From DASSBQ01 sp035250505 (GTDB taxonomy: Bacteria > Nitrospirota > Nitrospiria > Nitrospirales > Nitrospiraceae): DNA of 9,420 nt. The translations under genes and the position numbers were made by a program. A model generated the notes under the pieces. The model searched no databases, had not been told where the DNA came from, and saw nothing but the letters and a program-made list of their open reading frames with translations. This document shows positions 1 to 6,728 of this stretch, one piece after another. Positions within the stretch are counted from its first letter, which is position 1, and the number at the start of each line of letters is the position of its first letter. Location of the stretch: contig DATFFC010000024.1 of assembly GCA_035250505.1 (NCBI GenBank), positions 1-9,420 on the forward strand, in the 5' to 3' direction.

Positions 1-282
1 CTTGATGCCGCCCTGCTCGTTACAGACGATGGAATACTGTGATTGGCCGATCGCCAGCTTGGACACGTCGTTGGTTGTGAGGCGCTGCAAGAATGCCGAC
101 GAGTCGGGACCTGTCACGCCGATGCGGCCCATGTGACTCACGTCGAACAGCCCGGCTTGCCCACGCACTGCCTGGTACTCATCCACCACGCCTGAGTAGT
201 GGACGGGCATCTCCCAGCCGGCAAAGTCGACCAGCTTGGCGCCGGCGGCTCGATGGGCGTCATACAAAGCTGTGCGCTTCAT
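1..282 (-). CDS. gcvT: Glycine cleavage system T protein (aminomethyltransferase), N-terminal part
   Basis: This is the first 94 residues of a gene that runs off the left edge. GcvT transfers the aminomethyl intermediate from lipoyl-GcvH to tetrahydrofolate, giving methylene-THF and ammonia in the cytoplasm. The family is recognisable from the N-terminal MKRTALYDAHRAAGAK stretch, then DFAGWEMPVHY (about residues 19-29), GLFDVSHMGRIGVTGPD (about 44-60) and RLTTNDVSKL (about 67-76), all typical of the folate-binding aminomethyltransferase fold. The ATG at 282 is the only sensible start. Reading upstream in frame there is no start codon before the TAG that ends the FKBP gene. No clear Shine-Dalgarno site precedes it. 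The gene follows the FKBP gene by 45 bases on the same strand, so cotranscription is possible. gcvH and gcvP are usually close by in bacteria, but would lie outside this window. Confidence 0.93.
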   Translation of the reverse strand, partial: MKRTALYDAHRAAGAKLVDFAGWEMPVHYSGVVDEYQAVRGQAGLFDVSHMGRIGVTGPDSSAFLQRLTTNDVSKLAIGQSQYSIVCNEQGGIK

Positions 283-327
283 GCCTGAAGCTTGCGCGAT
301 ACAGTGGATCCTGCGGACGCGTGAGCC

Positions 328-771
328 CTACCGGAGGCCGAGCAGTTCCACGTCGAAGATCAACGTTGCGTTGGGAGGGATCACACCACCGGCTCCCCGC
401 GCACCGTAGCCCAATTGCGGAGGAATGGTGAGCTTACGCTTGCCGCCGACCTTCATGCCGGCCACCCCTTCATCCCAGCCTTTGATCACCTGTCCCGCGC
501 CGACACGAAACGAAAAGGGTTCTTTCCGATCGACCGAGCTGTCGAATTTCTTTCCATCGGTCAACCACCCGGTGTAGTGGACGGTGGCGGTATCACCGAG
601 CGCGGCTTCGCGGCCGTTCCCGACGACCACGTCTGAATATTTGAGCCCCGATTCGGTCGTGACGTCCTGTTCGCCGGCCGGCTTATCGGTTGGTTTCATG
701 TCGTCGGCCAAGCAATCGGAGGTGAGAGAAGCGAGCACCAAGAACATGGCGGAGACCATCACATATCGCAT
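328..771 (-). CDS. Exported FKBP-type peptidyl-prolyl cis-trans isomerase
   Basis: A 147-residue prolyl isomerase predicted to act outside the cytoplasm as a folding helper. Residues 1 to about 22 form a signal peptide (short polar start, hydrophobic MVSAMFLVLASL, likely cleavage near CLA-DD). The Cys at 20 is preceded by Asp, so it is not a good lipobox. A polar linker follows to about residue 38. The FKBP domain then fills the rest. The usual pocket residues are visible: Tyr66 in VHYTGW, Phe76-Asp77 in KKFDSS, Val95-Ile96 and Trp99 in GQVIKGWDEG, Tyr122 in LGYGARG, Ile131 in GVIPPNATL and Phe139 in LIFDVELL. Length fits single-domain exported FKBPs of the FkpA/Mip C-terminal type without the dimerisation domain. 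The start is set by a good AAAGGAG site six bases before the ATG. It lies 97 bases after the FIST gene and 45 before gcvT, so it may have its own promoter. Confidence 0.94.
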   Translation of the reverse strand: MRYVMVSAMFLVLASLTSDCLADDMKPTDKPAGEQDVTTESGLKYSDVVVGNGREAALGDTATVHYTGWLTDGKKFDSSVDRKEPFSFRVGAGQVIKGWDEGVAGMKVGGKRKLTIPPQLGYGARGAGGVIPPNATLIFDVELLGLR

Positions 772-777
772 GAACAG

Positions 778-784
778 CTCCTTT
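778..784 (-). promoter_or_regulatory. Shine-Dalgarno site of the FKBP gene
   Basis: On the minus strand AAAGGAG lies six bases before the ATG at 771. It is one of the few strong ribosome binding sites in the window and fixes the FKBP start. Confidence 0.8.
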
Positions 785-868
785 GTTTGCCGGGCTTAAC
801 TGTTGCACAGGGTGTTCTAGCTTGCAGTTACTGTGTGAGTCTCTAAGATGAACGGCCGCGGCGCGCCT

Positions 869-2050
869 TCACTGAAAGAGGGCGACGCTGGCCGTGTATC
901 CGTGAAGAAACGTCCGGCCGCCAATGGGACCGATTTCCCCTTGAGCAAAAAAGCCCGCCAGCGGTATGCGCCCTATTTCTGTTTCGATGACCGACACGTC
1001 GTGGTCGGCTCGTCCGAATAGGCCTCTCCCGCGTCCACAGCAACTGAAGAGCAATGCCCCACGCGGAGGAAAAGGCCCGGCGTTCCGGCTGGCAGCCAGG
1101 AGATCTTTCAGATCTTCGTGCGCCGATTGTCCGTCGCGGACATGAAATTGAACGGTCTGGCCCTCCTGCGCGATGTCTCCAATCACCACGGCACCGGTCT
1201 CCTGATCGGCGCCGATCAGATTACGCACGAGAAAATCGCCGCGATCGAAGCGTTCTCGATGCTCGTCCATGGCAATCCCGATATGAAGCGCTTGGTGGGC
1301 GAGGGCGCGGTCTTCACGACGGAGCGATTGATAGACACGCTGTAAGCGGTGCAACGCCGGCATCCCGCTCAATTCATGAATGACATTCTCTTCCGCCTTG
1401 GTGATGATATAGCGCTCGCCGATCGGCCGGCAGCCTTGGGACACGACGGTTTTGACCGACACCCCGCCGGATAGGGCGACTCCGACGAGTCCTACGTCAT
1501 GAGTCTCGCCGTTGATGATGAGCCTGTTCCCGCCCGGCCCCCTGCCTCCTCCTGCGAGCCCCCCGATTGTGATCGCGCCGGGATACCGATCCTCCAAGAG
1601 AGGAAGCAATTCTTGTGTCGGCGTGGAGAAGGGGTCGGCGAAGAGAATGAATACCGAATCCGAAGCAGTGCTGAGCGTATCGGGCCATCCAGTCATGGAG
1701 AATCGGTCTTGCAGGCCGGAAAAGGTCAGTCGCAGCGGGGCAAGATCAGTGCAGGGGAGATGTGCGACCCATAAGGAAGCCGCGGCGCCCGCCTCAATTT
1801 CCTTTCCGCCACCGATGACTCCTTCTCCGGTACATCCGACCAACAGACGGGGCGAGAGCCTCTCGCGAACGGCGGACACGAGCCGGCCGGCTTCGTCGCC
1901 GTAATCAGGAGACAGGAACAGGACGGCCAGATCGACAGCCGTGTTAAGGTCTCGGCTCACGGTGGAGGAGAGCCTTTCCGCCGCGATCAACGGATCGCTC
2001 TCATACGTCAGCGAGGATGCGAAGCGGGGCATTGCAGAAGCGACAGCCAT
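869..2050 (-). CDS. FIST-domain protein (standalone FIST_N plus FIST_C)
   Basis: A 393-residue soluble protein made almost entirely of the FIST sensory module. FIST domains are predicted ligand sensors, often fused to signalling output domains. The N-terminal half (about residues 20-210) contains VGCTGEGVIGGG (71-82), FADPFSTP (137-144) and TIGGLAGGG (161-169). The C-terminal half has HIGIAMDE (256-263), ALLFSCCGRGRGLFG (332-346) and the closing block PLAGFFAQGEIGPIGGRTFL (363-382), typical of FIST_C. No signal peptide, membrane segment or GGDEF, kinase or methyl-accepting output domain is present, so any output must come from a partner. A longer reading from a GTG at 2080 is possible. The ATG at 2050 is preferred because AGGA sits eight bases upstream of it. 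It starts 49 bases after the 75-residue protein gene, suggesting cotranscription. Family assignment is firm, ligand unknown. Confidence 0.88.
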   Translation of the reverse strand: MAVASAMPRFASSLTYESDPLIAAERLSSTVSRDLNTAVDLAVLFLSPDYGDEAGRLVSAVRERLSPRLLVGCTGEGVIGGGKEIEAGAAASLWVAHLPCTDLAPLRLTFSGLQDRFSMTGWPDTLSTASDSVFILFADPFSTPTQELLPLLEDRYPGAITIGGLAGGGRGPGGNRLIINGETHDVGLVGVALSGGVSVKTVVSQGCRPIGERYIITKAEENVIHELSGMPALHRLQRVYQSLRREDRALAHQALHIGIAMDEHRERFDRGDFLVRNLIGADQETGAVVIGDIAQEGQTVQFHVRDGQSAHEDLKDLLAASRNAGPFPPRGALLFSCCGRGRGLFGRADHDVSVIETEIGRIPLAGFFAQGEIGPIGGRTFLHGYTASVALFQ

Positions 2051-2058
2051 GTGATTGT

Positions 2059-2062
2059 TCCT
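2059..2062 (-). promoter_or_regulatory. Shine-Dalgarno site deciding the FIST start
   Basis: AGGA on the minus strand, eight bases before the ATG at 2050. It lies inside the alternative longer reading that would begin at the GTG at 2080, and so favours the shorter protein. Confidence 0.55.
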
Positions 2063-2099
2063 GAGTACCGAGGTGATCACGTGCGGACAGGGCGCAAAG

Positions 2100-2327
2100 T
2101 TACACGCCGGGATTCATGCGTTCCGGTCGCTCGGCGGCGAGTTTTTTGTAATAGCGCCACATGTAGGAATGGTAATCATCCAATTGCGCGAGGAGATAGT
2201 GCAGCTCGGTGGGGTCTTCGGTTTCCAATGCACGGACCATCCGGGCTTTGAGGAACTCGGCAAAGTGTTCGGTTTTCTCAAGCGCCGTTAACAGTCGTAA
2301 TCCACCGCCTACATGGTATTCGCTCAT
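2100..2327 (-). CDS. Small helical protein of unknown function (75 residues)
   Basis: I do not recognise a family. The 75-residue product starts MSEYHVGGGLRLLTALEKTE and is charged and probably almost all alpha-helical, with helices around residues 10-34 and 38-64. The second half is rich in aromatic residues (LDDYHSYMWRYYKKL, 49-63). There is no signal peptide, membrane segment or cysteine, so it is likely cytoplasmic. The ATG at 2327 is preferred over an in-frame GTG at 2378, because the extra 17 residues are arginine- and proline-rich and look like translated leader. A GGCGGA stretch just before the ATG is only a weak ribosome site. It lies 102 bases after the peptidase gene and 49 bases before the FIST gene, so a shared transcript with FIST is plausible. 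A possible weak promoter (TTGCAT, 17 bases, TATGCT) occupies 2358-2386. Confidence 0.66.
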   Translation of the reverse strand: MSEYHVGGGLRLLTALEKTEHFAEFLKARMVRALETEDPTELHYLLAQLDDYHSYMWRYYKKLAAERPERMNPGV

Positions 2328-2429
2328 GCGTGTCCGCCGGCCCCGATTCGAAGGAGGAGCATAGCGGCGAGCGGACACAAATGCAAGGTGGCTTGGTCAT
2401 CCGACTCGTAGCCACGCGGTTTCACAGCG

Positions 2430-3659
2430 TTACGGTTGGTGCTTCGAATGGGCGCGAAGGATCGCCCGGAGCCGCGAGAGCGAGATCGCCTCGGCCTTAT
2501 GTCCGTCACGCCCGACGACGGTCGTGGCGGCGGTGAGGGCATTCAAAACGGCTTCTTCGGAGGCTTCGACGGTCGCGGCCAGAATGGGATTGATGTGCGC
2601 GTCCGATAAATGAGACATCGTGAAGGTGGATTCCTTCGGATAATGAGGGATGACGTTGCCGGTCGAAAAGGCCAACATGAAATCGCCGCTGCCATGCCGG
2701 GCGGTTGAGCCGGTTCTGGCCAAACCCAGGGCGGCTCGCTTGGCCAATCGCGTCAATTGCCTGGCATCCAATGGCGCATCCGTGGCGATGATAATAATGA
2801 TCGATCCTTCAGCGCTGCCCTGAAAAGCGGTGATTGTCCCGCGATCCTGTGATGAAAGCCCTGCTGCGGGCATCTCTTCATCATAGAGCCGGCCGACCGG
2901 GACACCAGCCACAGTCAATTCCGGCCTCCGGCCATGGTTGGCATTGACCAGGATGCCGATGGTGTAGCCACCTTCTTCGATCGGAAGTTTCCGCGAAGCG
3001 GTGCCGATGCCGCCCTTGAATCCATAGGAAATCATGCCCGTTCCGGCCCCGACCGTTCCTTCCGCAACGGGCCCGGTCGTCGCGCCGTCGAGCGCCTTCA
3101 TTACGTCGCTTTCAGAGACATGCCGCCCTTGGCTATCATTGAGCCTGCTGTCGTCGCATTCCGCGACGACCGGTGTCAGCGTGTCGTCAGTAATGCCGAT
3201 GCCCGGATACTGCTGAATCATCCAGCTCATCACCCCGTTCGATACGCGCGGGACATTGAGCGTGTTCGTCAACGCGATGGGATATTCGAGAAAGCCCGAC
3301 TCGGCGACCCACGCCAAGCCGGTCATTTCACCTGTACCGTTCAGCACAAAGGCGCCGGCCGGCACTTTCTTGTGCCAGATGTCCTCACGAGGAATGAGCA
3401 CCGTGACCCCGGTGCGGACCGGCCCCTTACCTGGTACCAAGGCGCCCTCTCCGTCGACCAGTGTGACATGGCCCACCCGGACACCTGCGACGTCGGTGAT
3501 CGCATTGAGCGGACCCGGCTCGTAGCGGCCCACCATGATGCCGACCTCGCGCGCCCGCTGCCTGCTTTCAAGGCGGACGGAGTCGATCTCTCTCGCCCAT
3601 GAGCCGAATGGATGGCAAGATGTGAAAAGGACAGCAGTCAGCGCAAGCCGCCGGATCAT
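2430..3659 (-). CDS. P1-family (DmpA/BapA-like) aminopeptidase, probably exported
   Basis: A 409-residue member of peptidase family S58/P1, which covers L-aminopeptidase/D-esterase DmpA and beta-aminopeptidases. Members are made as one chain and self-cleave before a serine that becomes the N-terminal nucleophile of the small subunit. Here the expected site is Gly-Ser in SAEGSIIIIIATDAPL, with Ser at residue 286. Other family blocks are NAITDVAGVRVGHVTL (about 52-67), VLNGTGEMTGL (105-115), GTVGAGTGMISYGFKGGIGTASR (201-223), ILVNANHG (236-243) and GSGDFMLAFSTGN (323-335). Residues 1-22 (MIRRLALTAVLFTSCHPFGSWA) look like a signal peptide. FTSC is an imperfect lipobox, so a lipoprotein cannot be excluded. 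An in-frame ATG at 3731 overlaps the nuclease gene by 11 bases. I prefer 3659 because it puts the signal peptide at the N-terminus, although its ribosome site is poor. Natural substrate unknown. Confidence 0.87.
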   Translation of the reverse strand: MIRRLALTAVLFTSCHPFGSWAREIDSVRLESRQRAREVGIMVGRYEPGPLNAITDVAGVRVGHVTLVDGEGALVPGKGPVRTGVTVLIPREDIWHKKVPAGAFVLNGTGEMTGLAWVAESGFLEYPIALTNTLNVPRVSNGVMSWMIQQYPGIGITDDTLTPVVAECDDSRLNDSQGRHVSESDVMKALDGATTGPVAEGTVGAGTGMISYGFKGGIGTASRKLPIEEGGYTIGILVNANHGRRPELTVAGVPVGRLYDEEMPAAGLSSQDRGTITAFQGSAEGSIIIIIATDAPLDARQLTRLAKRAALGLARTGSTARHGSGDFMLAFSTGNVIPHYPKESTFTMSHLSDAHINPILAATVEASEEAVLNALTAATTVVGRDGHKAEAISLSRLRAILRAHSKHQP

Positions 3660-3720
3660 CGGCCATGAAGATAAAATGACTTTCGTGCAGGCTGCGTTAC
3701 TGAGCGGTCCGGGCAGAGAG

Positions 3721-5118
3721 TTAGATTTCATAGGTCGCCCCGACCGACGGCACCGTCACGTCGGCCTTTGGATGCTCCTCCCGGATCGCAGAGGCCAATG
3801 AGAGCGCCTGCTTCTCTTCGCCGTGCACGACGAAGACCTTGTCCGGCGACGGCGAGATGGCCCGGACATAGGCTAAGAGTCCAGTCCGGTCTGCGTGAGC
3901 CGAGAGTCCGTTGAACAGAACGACTTGCGCGCGGCGGGGCGTCGGAATCCCGAAGATCGGCACAACGTCACGTCCTTCGACCAACTTGCGGCCCAATGTA
4001 TGCTCCGCCTGGAATCCGACGATGACGATGACGTTGGCCTCGTCCTGTACGGCATGCTTCAAGTGGTGCAGCACGCGCCCTCCTTCGCACATGCCTGATG
4101 AGGCGACAATCACACAGGGCCCTTTCATGCTGTTCAGTTGTTTGCTCTCCTCGACTGAGGAGACATACCGGATATACCGAGCCCCGAACGGATCGTCTCG
4201 GGAAGTGAATGTGCGATAGGTCTCTTCATCGTAGCATTCCGGATGCTTCCGGAAGATCTCCGTCGCCCTGGCTGCGAGCGGCGAATCGATATAGATCGGC
4301 AGTGGATCTATGCGGCCTTCCTTGACCAATTCCTTGATCCGCATGATGACGTCTTGCGTCCTTCCGACGGCAAAGGCCGGAACGATGATCTTGCTGCGGT
4401 GTATCTTCGCGTGGGCGACGAGTTGGGCCGCCTTCGCTTTGAGCGCTTCGCCAGCCTCTTCATGCACGTGATCGCCATAGGTGGACTCGATGATCAGCAC
4501 GTCGCAAGGAGGAGGGGCCGACGGGTCTTTGATGACCGGCATGCGCGCTCTGCCCAGGTCACCGGAAAATAAGATCGTCTTGGTATGGCCGCGCGCCGAA
4601 TGTTTAAGGCGAACGGCCGCGGATCCGAAGATATGTCCGGCTTCATGGAAGGACGCCGTCAGCGCGGGCGCAACCCGGATCGCGCGGTCATACTCAGAGC
4701 CGATGAACCGGCGAACGACGGCTCGGGTATCGTCTCCGTCATAGAACGGCTTTAGAGACGCCTCACCCCATCGCCCCTCCTTCTTGTTCACATAGGCACA
4801 GTCGGCTTCCTGAACCCGCGCCGCATCATCCAGCATGACGGCCGTCAGATCCGCCGTGGCCTTGGTCATATGGACGTTGCCGCGGAATCCATGCTTCGTG
4901 AGAATGGGCAAGGCGCCCGAGTGATCAATATGCGCGTGTGACAGCAGCACGGCGTGAACGGATCGGGGATCGAAGCCGAGATCGCGATTCCGCCGGTCGG
5001 CTTCCTCACGGCGTCCTTGGAACATCCCGCAGTCGAGTAGGATGCGCGCTTCCTCGCTCTCCACCAGATGGCGGCTTCCGGTCACCGAACGGGCCGCGCC
5101 GTGAAAGATGATATTCAT
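3721..5118 (-). CDS. Beta-CASP metallo-beta-lactamase-fold RNA nuclease (CPSF73/TTHA0252-like)
   Basis: A 465-residue two-metal RNA-processing enzyme of the beta-CASP group, expected to be a cytoplasmic 5'-3' exonuclease and/or endonuclease. Metal-ligand motifs are complete: SHAHIDHSG (residues 60-68), His162 in EAGHIFGS, Asp187 in FSGDLGR, and His432 in VVHGEE. The beta-CASP insert carries its own signature blocks: ESTYGD (211-216), IVPAFAVGRTQ (245-255), IDSPLA (277-282), ASSGMCEGGRVLHHL (339-353) and NGLSAHAD (403-410). There is no N-terminal KH domain, so it resembles the bacterial TTHA0252 type rather than archaeal aCPSF1. Length is normal for the family. The ATG at 5118 overlaps the LOG gene stop as ATGA. 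With no convincing Shine-Dalgarno site, translation is probably coupled to that gene. RNA targets cannot be read from the sequence. Confidence 0.93.
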   Translation of the reverse strand: MNIIFHGAARSVTGSRHLVESEEARILLDCGMFQGRREEADRRNRDLGFDPRSVHAVLLSHAHIDHSGALPILTKHGFRGNVHMTKATADLTAVMLDDAARVQEADCAYVNKKEGRWGEASLKPFYDGDDTRAVVRRFIGSEYDRAIRVAPALTASFHEAGHIFGSAAVRLKHSARGHTKTILFSGDLGRARMPVIKDPSAPPPCDVLIIESTYGDHVHEEAGEALKAKAAQLVAHAKIHRSKIIVPAFAVGRTQDVIMRIKELVKEGRIDPLPIYIDSPLAARATEIFRKHPECYDEETYRTFTSRDDPFGARYIRYVSSVEESKQLNSMKGPCVIVASSGMCEGGRVLHHLKHAVQDEANVIVIVGFQAEHTLGRKLVEGRDVVPIFGIPTPRRAQVVLFNGLSAHADRTGLLAYVRAISPSPDKVFVVHGEEKQALSLASAIREEHPKADVTVPSVGATYEI

Positions 5119-5972
5119 GGCGCCGGAGGGACTCCATGCCGGCGCACGATCAGTTCCCAGGCCTCTTGAGCGGTTTCTGCGTACTGAAATAGGTCGAGAT
5201 CCTCAGGATTGATGAAACCTTCCTCAGCAAGCAGTTGCCAATTGATCAGGCGTTCCCAAAAGGAACGGCCGACCAGTACGACGACCACACCGGACGCTTT
5301 TCCGGTCTGCAAGAGCGTCAGAGTCTCAAAGAGCTCATCGAGCGTGCCGAACCCACCGGGAAATGCGACCAAGGCCCTCGCGCGGAGCAAGAAATGCATC
5401 TTCCGCAAAGCAAAATAACGGAACTGAAAACACAAGGCGGGGGTGATGTAGGGGTTGGGATATTGTTCATGAGGCAGGCTGATGTTGAGACCGATGGATT
5501 TGGCTCCCGCGTCCGCTGCGCCGCGATTGGCTGCCTCCATGATGCCCGGCCCGCCTCCCGTGACCACGACGTAGTCGCATCGGCCGCCCGTTTGGCAGGT
5601 AGCGGACACAAGCCGTCCGAATTCGCGAGCTTCGTCATAGTAATGGTAGAGGGCGACCCGCCGCTGAGCCAGAGCCAACGACTGTTTGAGAGCGGCATTG
5701 CCGGAGTCCCTTTCAAGCTGGGCTTGAATCCTGCCGGCAGCCTCACGAGCCACACGAGGCTCCAACAATCGCGCACTCCCAAAGACGACGATCGTGGATC
5801 GAATGCCTTCTTCTTTCTGGATCAACTCGGGCTTGAGGAGTTCCAATCCCAACCTGAACGGCCGCAGCTCATCGCGCTGCAAAAAGGAGAGGTCGCGGTC
5901 GGCGGGAATGTAGGAGCTTGAGACCATGACCGACTCAAAGAATGGATCATGGCCGGAAGGAACGTGATTCAT
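5115..5972 (-). CDS. LOG-family protein (TIGR00730-type nucleotide 5'-monophosphate phosphoribohydrolase-like)
   Basis: A 285-residue Rossmann-fold protein of the family once annotated as lysine decarboxylase. Characterised members release the base from nucleoside monophosphates, including cytokinin ribotides. Key motifs are FGSAR (64-68), VVVTGGGPGIMEAANRGA (135-152), FALRKMHFLLRA (187-198) and the diagnostic PGGFGTLDE (205-213), all intact. Compared with minimal LOG proteins of about 190 residues, there is an N-terminal extension of about 60 residues. A charged helical insert (about 70-125, with LERDSGNAALKQSLALAQRR) lies between the first strand and the GGG loop. The ATG at 5972 is chosen because it overlaps the lipoprotein A stop as ATGA, the same arrangement as at this gene's own 3' end. 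An in-frame ATG at 5927 is an alternative. The cytosolic substrate is unproven, and AMP-like nucleotides are the family-based guess. Confidence 0.9.
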   Translation of the reverse strand: MNHVPSGHDPFFESVMVSSSYIPADRDLSFLQRDELRPFRLGLELLKPELIQKEEGIRSTIVVFGSARLLEPRVAREAAGRIQAQLERDSGNAALKQSLALAQRRVALYHYYDEAREFGRLVSATCQTGGRCDYVVVTGGGPGIMEAANRGAADAGAKSIGLNISLPHEQYPNPYITPALCFQFRYFALRKMHFLLRARALVAFPGGFGTLDELFETLTLLQTGKASGVVVVLVGRSFWERLINWQLLAEEGFINPEDLDLFQYAETAQEAWELIVRRHGVPPAP

Positions 5973-6406
5973 GGCGTGTAGTGGCTGGCTTTCAAGTGAT
6001 GAGCAAACGAGTAATGGACCACCGTCCAATTCTTGTCGAATCCAATCTCCAATTCCTCCGTGCCGGCGCCGCCGCCGCTGATGGTGAACTGGTACAAGTC
6101 GTTCGGCACGGCCTGCAACACCGGAAAAATGAAAGGCAATGGCCGGGTAAGATTCACGGTAAAGTATTTGATGTCGAGGAAAAAATATCGAACGATTGAT
6201 CCGGTTTCCGTGGATTTGATGATATTCGGAGTGCCGAGCCGCTCGACGATATCTCCCAGTTTTGTCTCCCTCAGCACGATGAATGAGACATCGTCCGGCT
6301 TGATGACCTCGTTGATGCTCACACGCCGCCAGGCGAGAGGACAGCCTTGCAGCAGGACGGCAAGCAGACAGGCAAGCACGATCCGGTCACATCGCCGCAT
6401 CTTCAC
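5969..6406 (-). CDS. Lipoprotein A, BamE/SmpA-like, paralogue of lipoprotein B
   Basis: A 145-residue predicted lipoprotein. The signal sequence MKMRRCDRIVLACLLAVLLQ ends in LLQGC, a good lipobox with Cys22 as the lipidated residue. The mature part contains IKPDDVSFIVLRETKLGDIV (35-54), followed by ERLGTPNII, a layout that recalls the short BamE/SmpA-OmlA fold, where a turn-helix-LGxP unit is typical. It is also alignable by eye with lipoprotein B just upstream: shared (K)DDV-I, T---V--LG-P, YF/HYY and NDLY-F blocks. The start is uncertain, GTG at 6406 or ATG at 6400. Neither has a strong ribosome site, and the sequence before them is the end of the inverted-repeat element. The stop overlaps the LOG start (ATGA). 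Function unknown; an envelope role is inferred from the lipobox only. Confidence 0.82.
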   Translation of the reverse strand: MKMRRCDRIVLACLLAVLLQGCPLAWRRVSINEVIKPDDVSFIVLRETKLGDIVERLGTPNIIKSTETGSIVRYFFLDIKYFTVNLTRPLPFIFPVLQAVPNDLYQFTISGGGAGTEELEIGFDKNWTVVHYSFAHHLKASHYTP

Positions 6407-6416
6407 GATCGGTAGT

Positions 6417-6431
6417 CCACATTATTCATGA
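6417..6431 (+). repeat. Left terminal inverted repeat
   Basis: CCACATTATTCATGA, a perfect inverted match to 6729-6743. It ends 10 bases before the upstream candidate start of lipoprotein A, so that gene's ribosome-binding region borders on or overlaps this arm. Confidence 0.75.
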
Positions 6432-6496
6432 CGGTTCGTGACGAAACCGACAAGACGCCAGGCGAGACGCACGTGCGCAGCCCCGAGTGGCCGAGG

Positions 6497-6514
6497 CGTA
6501 CTTGAAACAGTACG
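6497..6514. repeat. Hairpin inside the element (6-bp stem)
   Basis: CGTACT and AGTACG are perfect complements around a six-base loop (TGAAAC on the plus strand). Confidence 0.5.
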
Positions 6515-6559
6515 TCGAGGCGACGAGAGGCGAGCCCGCCATACCAAGCTTCGCTTGAG

Positions 6560-6586
6560 CCGCCGCGTTCGATCAAATCGCGGCGG
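6560..6586. repeat. GC-rich hairpin inside the element (8-bp stem)
   Basis: CCGCCGCG at 6560-6567 and CGCGGCGG at 6579-6586 form a perfect 8-bp stem with an 11-base loop. An alternative inner pairing of CGAT with ATCG is possible. Confidence 0.55.
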
Positions 6587-6728
6587 AGAGGTCCTTGGCC
6601 ATCGACTTAGCACCCAGGCGCGTCGCCCCCGCGCTTGCGAGGTCGAGCGCCATCTGATTGATCTCGCACGAGAGTAGACACCTTAACTGGGTTCTTCCTG
6701 ATTGACCGGTTCGTTGCAGTAGAAGCGC

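Noticed and set aside
772..868. Possible terminator between FIST and FKBP genes
   Set aside because: Short inverted pairs (such as CACAG/CTGTG) are present, but no stable stem with a T-run is seen.
843..1043. 66-codon minus-strand open frame overlapping the FIST C-terminus
   Set aside because: Arginine-rich shadow frame within a gene whose FIST_C block is read in the other frame.
2934..3602. 222-codon plus-strand open frame opposite the P1 peptidase gene
   Set aside because: It lies fully antisense to a gene with clear family motifs, and its translation has no recognisable domain pattern. GC-rich codon use explains it.
5235..5921. 228-codon plus-strand open frame opposite the LOG gene
   Set aside because: Antisense shadow of a gene with intact PGGFGTLDE and GGGPGIMEAAN motifs.
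6428..6505. 25-codon plus-strand frame starting in the left inverted repeat
   Set aside because: It is short, has no ribosome site, and lies within the structured repeat. It is more likely a by-product of repeat sequence.
6560..6586. TGA-plus-hairpin read as a selenocysteine signal
   Set aside because: The TGA sits in the hairpin loop, whereas a bacterial SECIS hairpin follows the UGA. The surrounding frame has no selenoprotein features.
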